This document shows, piece by piece, positions 50,371 through 51,128 of a stretch of DNA of 51,128 nucleotides; the first letter of the stretch is position 1; each line of letters begins with the position of its first letter. The DNA lies in the NCBI GenBank assembly GCA_900553125.1, contig USCB01000010.1:1-51128 (forward strand), read 5' to 3'. The notes under the pieces were generated by a model. That model was not told where the DNA came from. It saw only the letters and a list, made by a program, of their open reading frames with translations, and made no database searches. The position numbers were made by a program, and so were the translations under genes. This DNA is from an uncultured Clostridium sp. (GTDB lineage Bacteria > Bacillota > Clostridia > TANB77 > CAG-508).

Positions 50371-50400
50371 TTTATATGCTTTTATGATATCATATTGCAA
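50371..50400 (-). promoter_or_regulatory. Possible promoter of the prepilin-lectin gene
   Basis: On the minus strand TTGCAA, an 18-nt spacer and TATAAA lie about 135 nt upstream of ATG 50235. The rest of the gap to 50659 is AT-rich with nothing else recognisable. Confidence 0.4.
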
Positions 50401-50659
50401 TTATTCTTGCAATCATTTTTGATTTTTTTCTGCAATATCACTATCATATTATAATTTATTATTCCTTTTTTACTCAAAATACTACTAAATCAGCCAATTT
50501 TTTTAACTATAACTTTGGCAATTTCATCTATAAAATTACTATAAAATAAACTATATTCTCAAAAAATACCATTTTCTTTTTTTAAAATACATAAAAAATT
50601 TATTATATAATATCTTTTAATAAATAAACTAATTAATGGAGGATTATATAAGATAAAAA

Positions 50660-51079
50660 ATGAGTAAATTAATAAATACATACAAACAATTGAAAGAAAA
50701 TGATAGTGAAACTTTTTATTTATTTAAATCTGGGATTTTTTATATTTTTCTTGATGAAGATGCAAAAAAGATGAACTCTATACTCAATTTAAAATTAACC
50801 AACCTGAATAATGATATTGTAAAATGCGGCTTTCCAACTACTTCGATATCTAAATATATTAATTTATTGATTTCGAATAATATTAAATTTAAAATCATTG
50901 ATTTAGCCCAAAACAAAATGTTTGATTTACATAGTTTCACTCTTAACAATGAACTTTTGGATTTGCTAAATTTAATTGCTAATGTTGATGAAAATAGTTT
51001 ATCAGTTAAAGAGTCTTATGATTTTATAGAAAAAATAAAATTTAATGCCACAAATATTTTAAATAAAAATAACCAATAA
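50660..51079 (+). CDS. Stand-alone MutS domain I-like protein
   Basis: The 139-residue protein aligns by eye with the N-terminal mismatch-recognition domain of MutS. YKQLKENDSETFYLFKSGIF and YIFLDEDAKKMNSILNLKLT correspond to the MutS YxxLKxxxPDxLLFFRxGDFYEfFxeDA...LxLxLT pattern. Then CGFPTTSISKYINLLISNNIKFKIID matches its CGvPyHaaxxYixxLixxGxkVai segment. The Phe of the Phe-X-Glu mismatch probe is present (F-Y-I) but the Glu is replaced by Ile. No MutS clamp or ATPase follows before the stop at 51079. A GGAGG lies 16 nt upstream, which is long. It may be a DNA- or protein-binding adaptor. Confidence 0.7.
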   Translation: MSKLINTYKQLKENDSETFYLFKSGIFYIFLDEDAKKMNSILNLKLTNLNNDIVKCGFPTTSISKYINLLISNNIKFKIIDLAQNKMFDLHSFTLNNELLDLLNLIANVDENSLSVKESYDFIEKIKFNATNILNKNNQ

Positions 51080-51128
51080 CGGAGCTACAATTAGTAATTA
51101 AATCTAGAGCCTTAGAGCTTGACCGCAG

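Noticed and set aside
1..51128. CRISPR arrays, rRNA genes, integrases or complete insertion sequences
   Set aside because: I saw no regularly spaced direct-repeat array, rRNA, recombinase or transposase gene in the window.

Overview
This window looks like a chromosomal segment of an anaerobic, spore-forming, low-GC Clostridia, probably an uncultured host-associated lineage. The base composition is strongly AT-rich, with AGA as the main arginine codon and good GGAGG ribosome-binding sites. A BofA-like and a YtaF-like protein point to sporulation, a rubredoxin domain to anaerobic life, and DapL plus DapF to the LL-diaminopimelate aminotransferase route to meso-DAP and lysine. Almost every gene is on the minus strand; the plus-strand exceptions are the HAD-yvcK-rpsT block, ytaF, an XRE regulator and the last gene.

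Layout: 60-6127 is a dapF, small ORF, dapL, ruvA, tgt, WG-repeat protein, small membrane protein operon. 6289-9068 holds rpiB, a polyprenyl-phosphate sugar-1-phosphate transferase fused to rubredoxin, a split TauE/SafE permease and a 45-residue protein. 9349-11314 is HAD phosphatase, yvcK and rpsT on the plus strand. 11484-17559 is trmFO followed by a polysaccharide cluster (two GT2, one GT4, one O-antigen-ligase-like protein) and bofA. 17729-25747 holds DUF378, tRNA-Gly, a radical SAM protein, rnc, an AAA/PD-(D/E)XK protein, acpP, plsX, a GltD-like oxidoreductase and a type-4 uracil-DNA glycosylase. 26667-31456 is the str operon (rpsL, rpsG, fusA, tuf) with an unusual 334-nt gap between rpsL and rpsG. 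31608-35275 is an accessory surface-protein locus with a divergent XRE regulator. 35299-42993 is gdpP, an atypical inserted gene, rplI, dnaB, tilS and ftsH. 43208-48627 is minD, minE, rodA, dusB and aspS. 48889-51079 ends with a prepilin fused to an FGE/C-type-lectin-like domain and a stand-alone MutS domain I protein.

The most unusual signal is a recurrent +1 reading-frame break at the sequence CGGA. Two paralogous prepilin-like genes are broken at the same residue of their N-terminal helix by the same 12-mer (CACGGAATAAGT), the first is broken again at a second CGGA, and a TauE/SafE half gene is broken at a fourth. In each case skipping the C and reading GGA (Gly) restores the expected protein. 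I found in-frame CGG almost nowhere else: once in a small hypothetical gene and twice in the atypical gene at 40270-40746. A programmed or hungry-codon +1 frameshift at a rare CGG codon is therefore a serious hypothesis. Mutation, phase variation or sequence error remain possible, and one of the prepilin genes carries two further +1 breaks that are not at CGG.

Other points of interest are the rubredoxin fusion, a C-terminus like the variable region of diversity-generating retroelement target proteins, a family of long palindromic repeats sitting exactly between stop codon and ribosome-binding site within operons, a MinE with a very long charged tail, and a lone MutS domain I.
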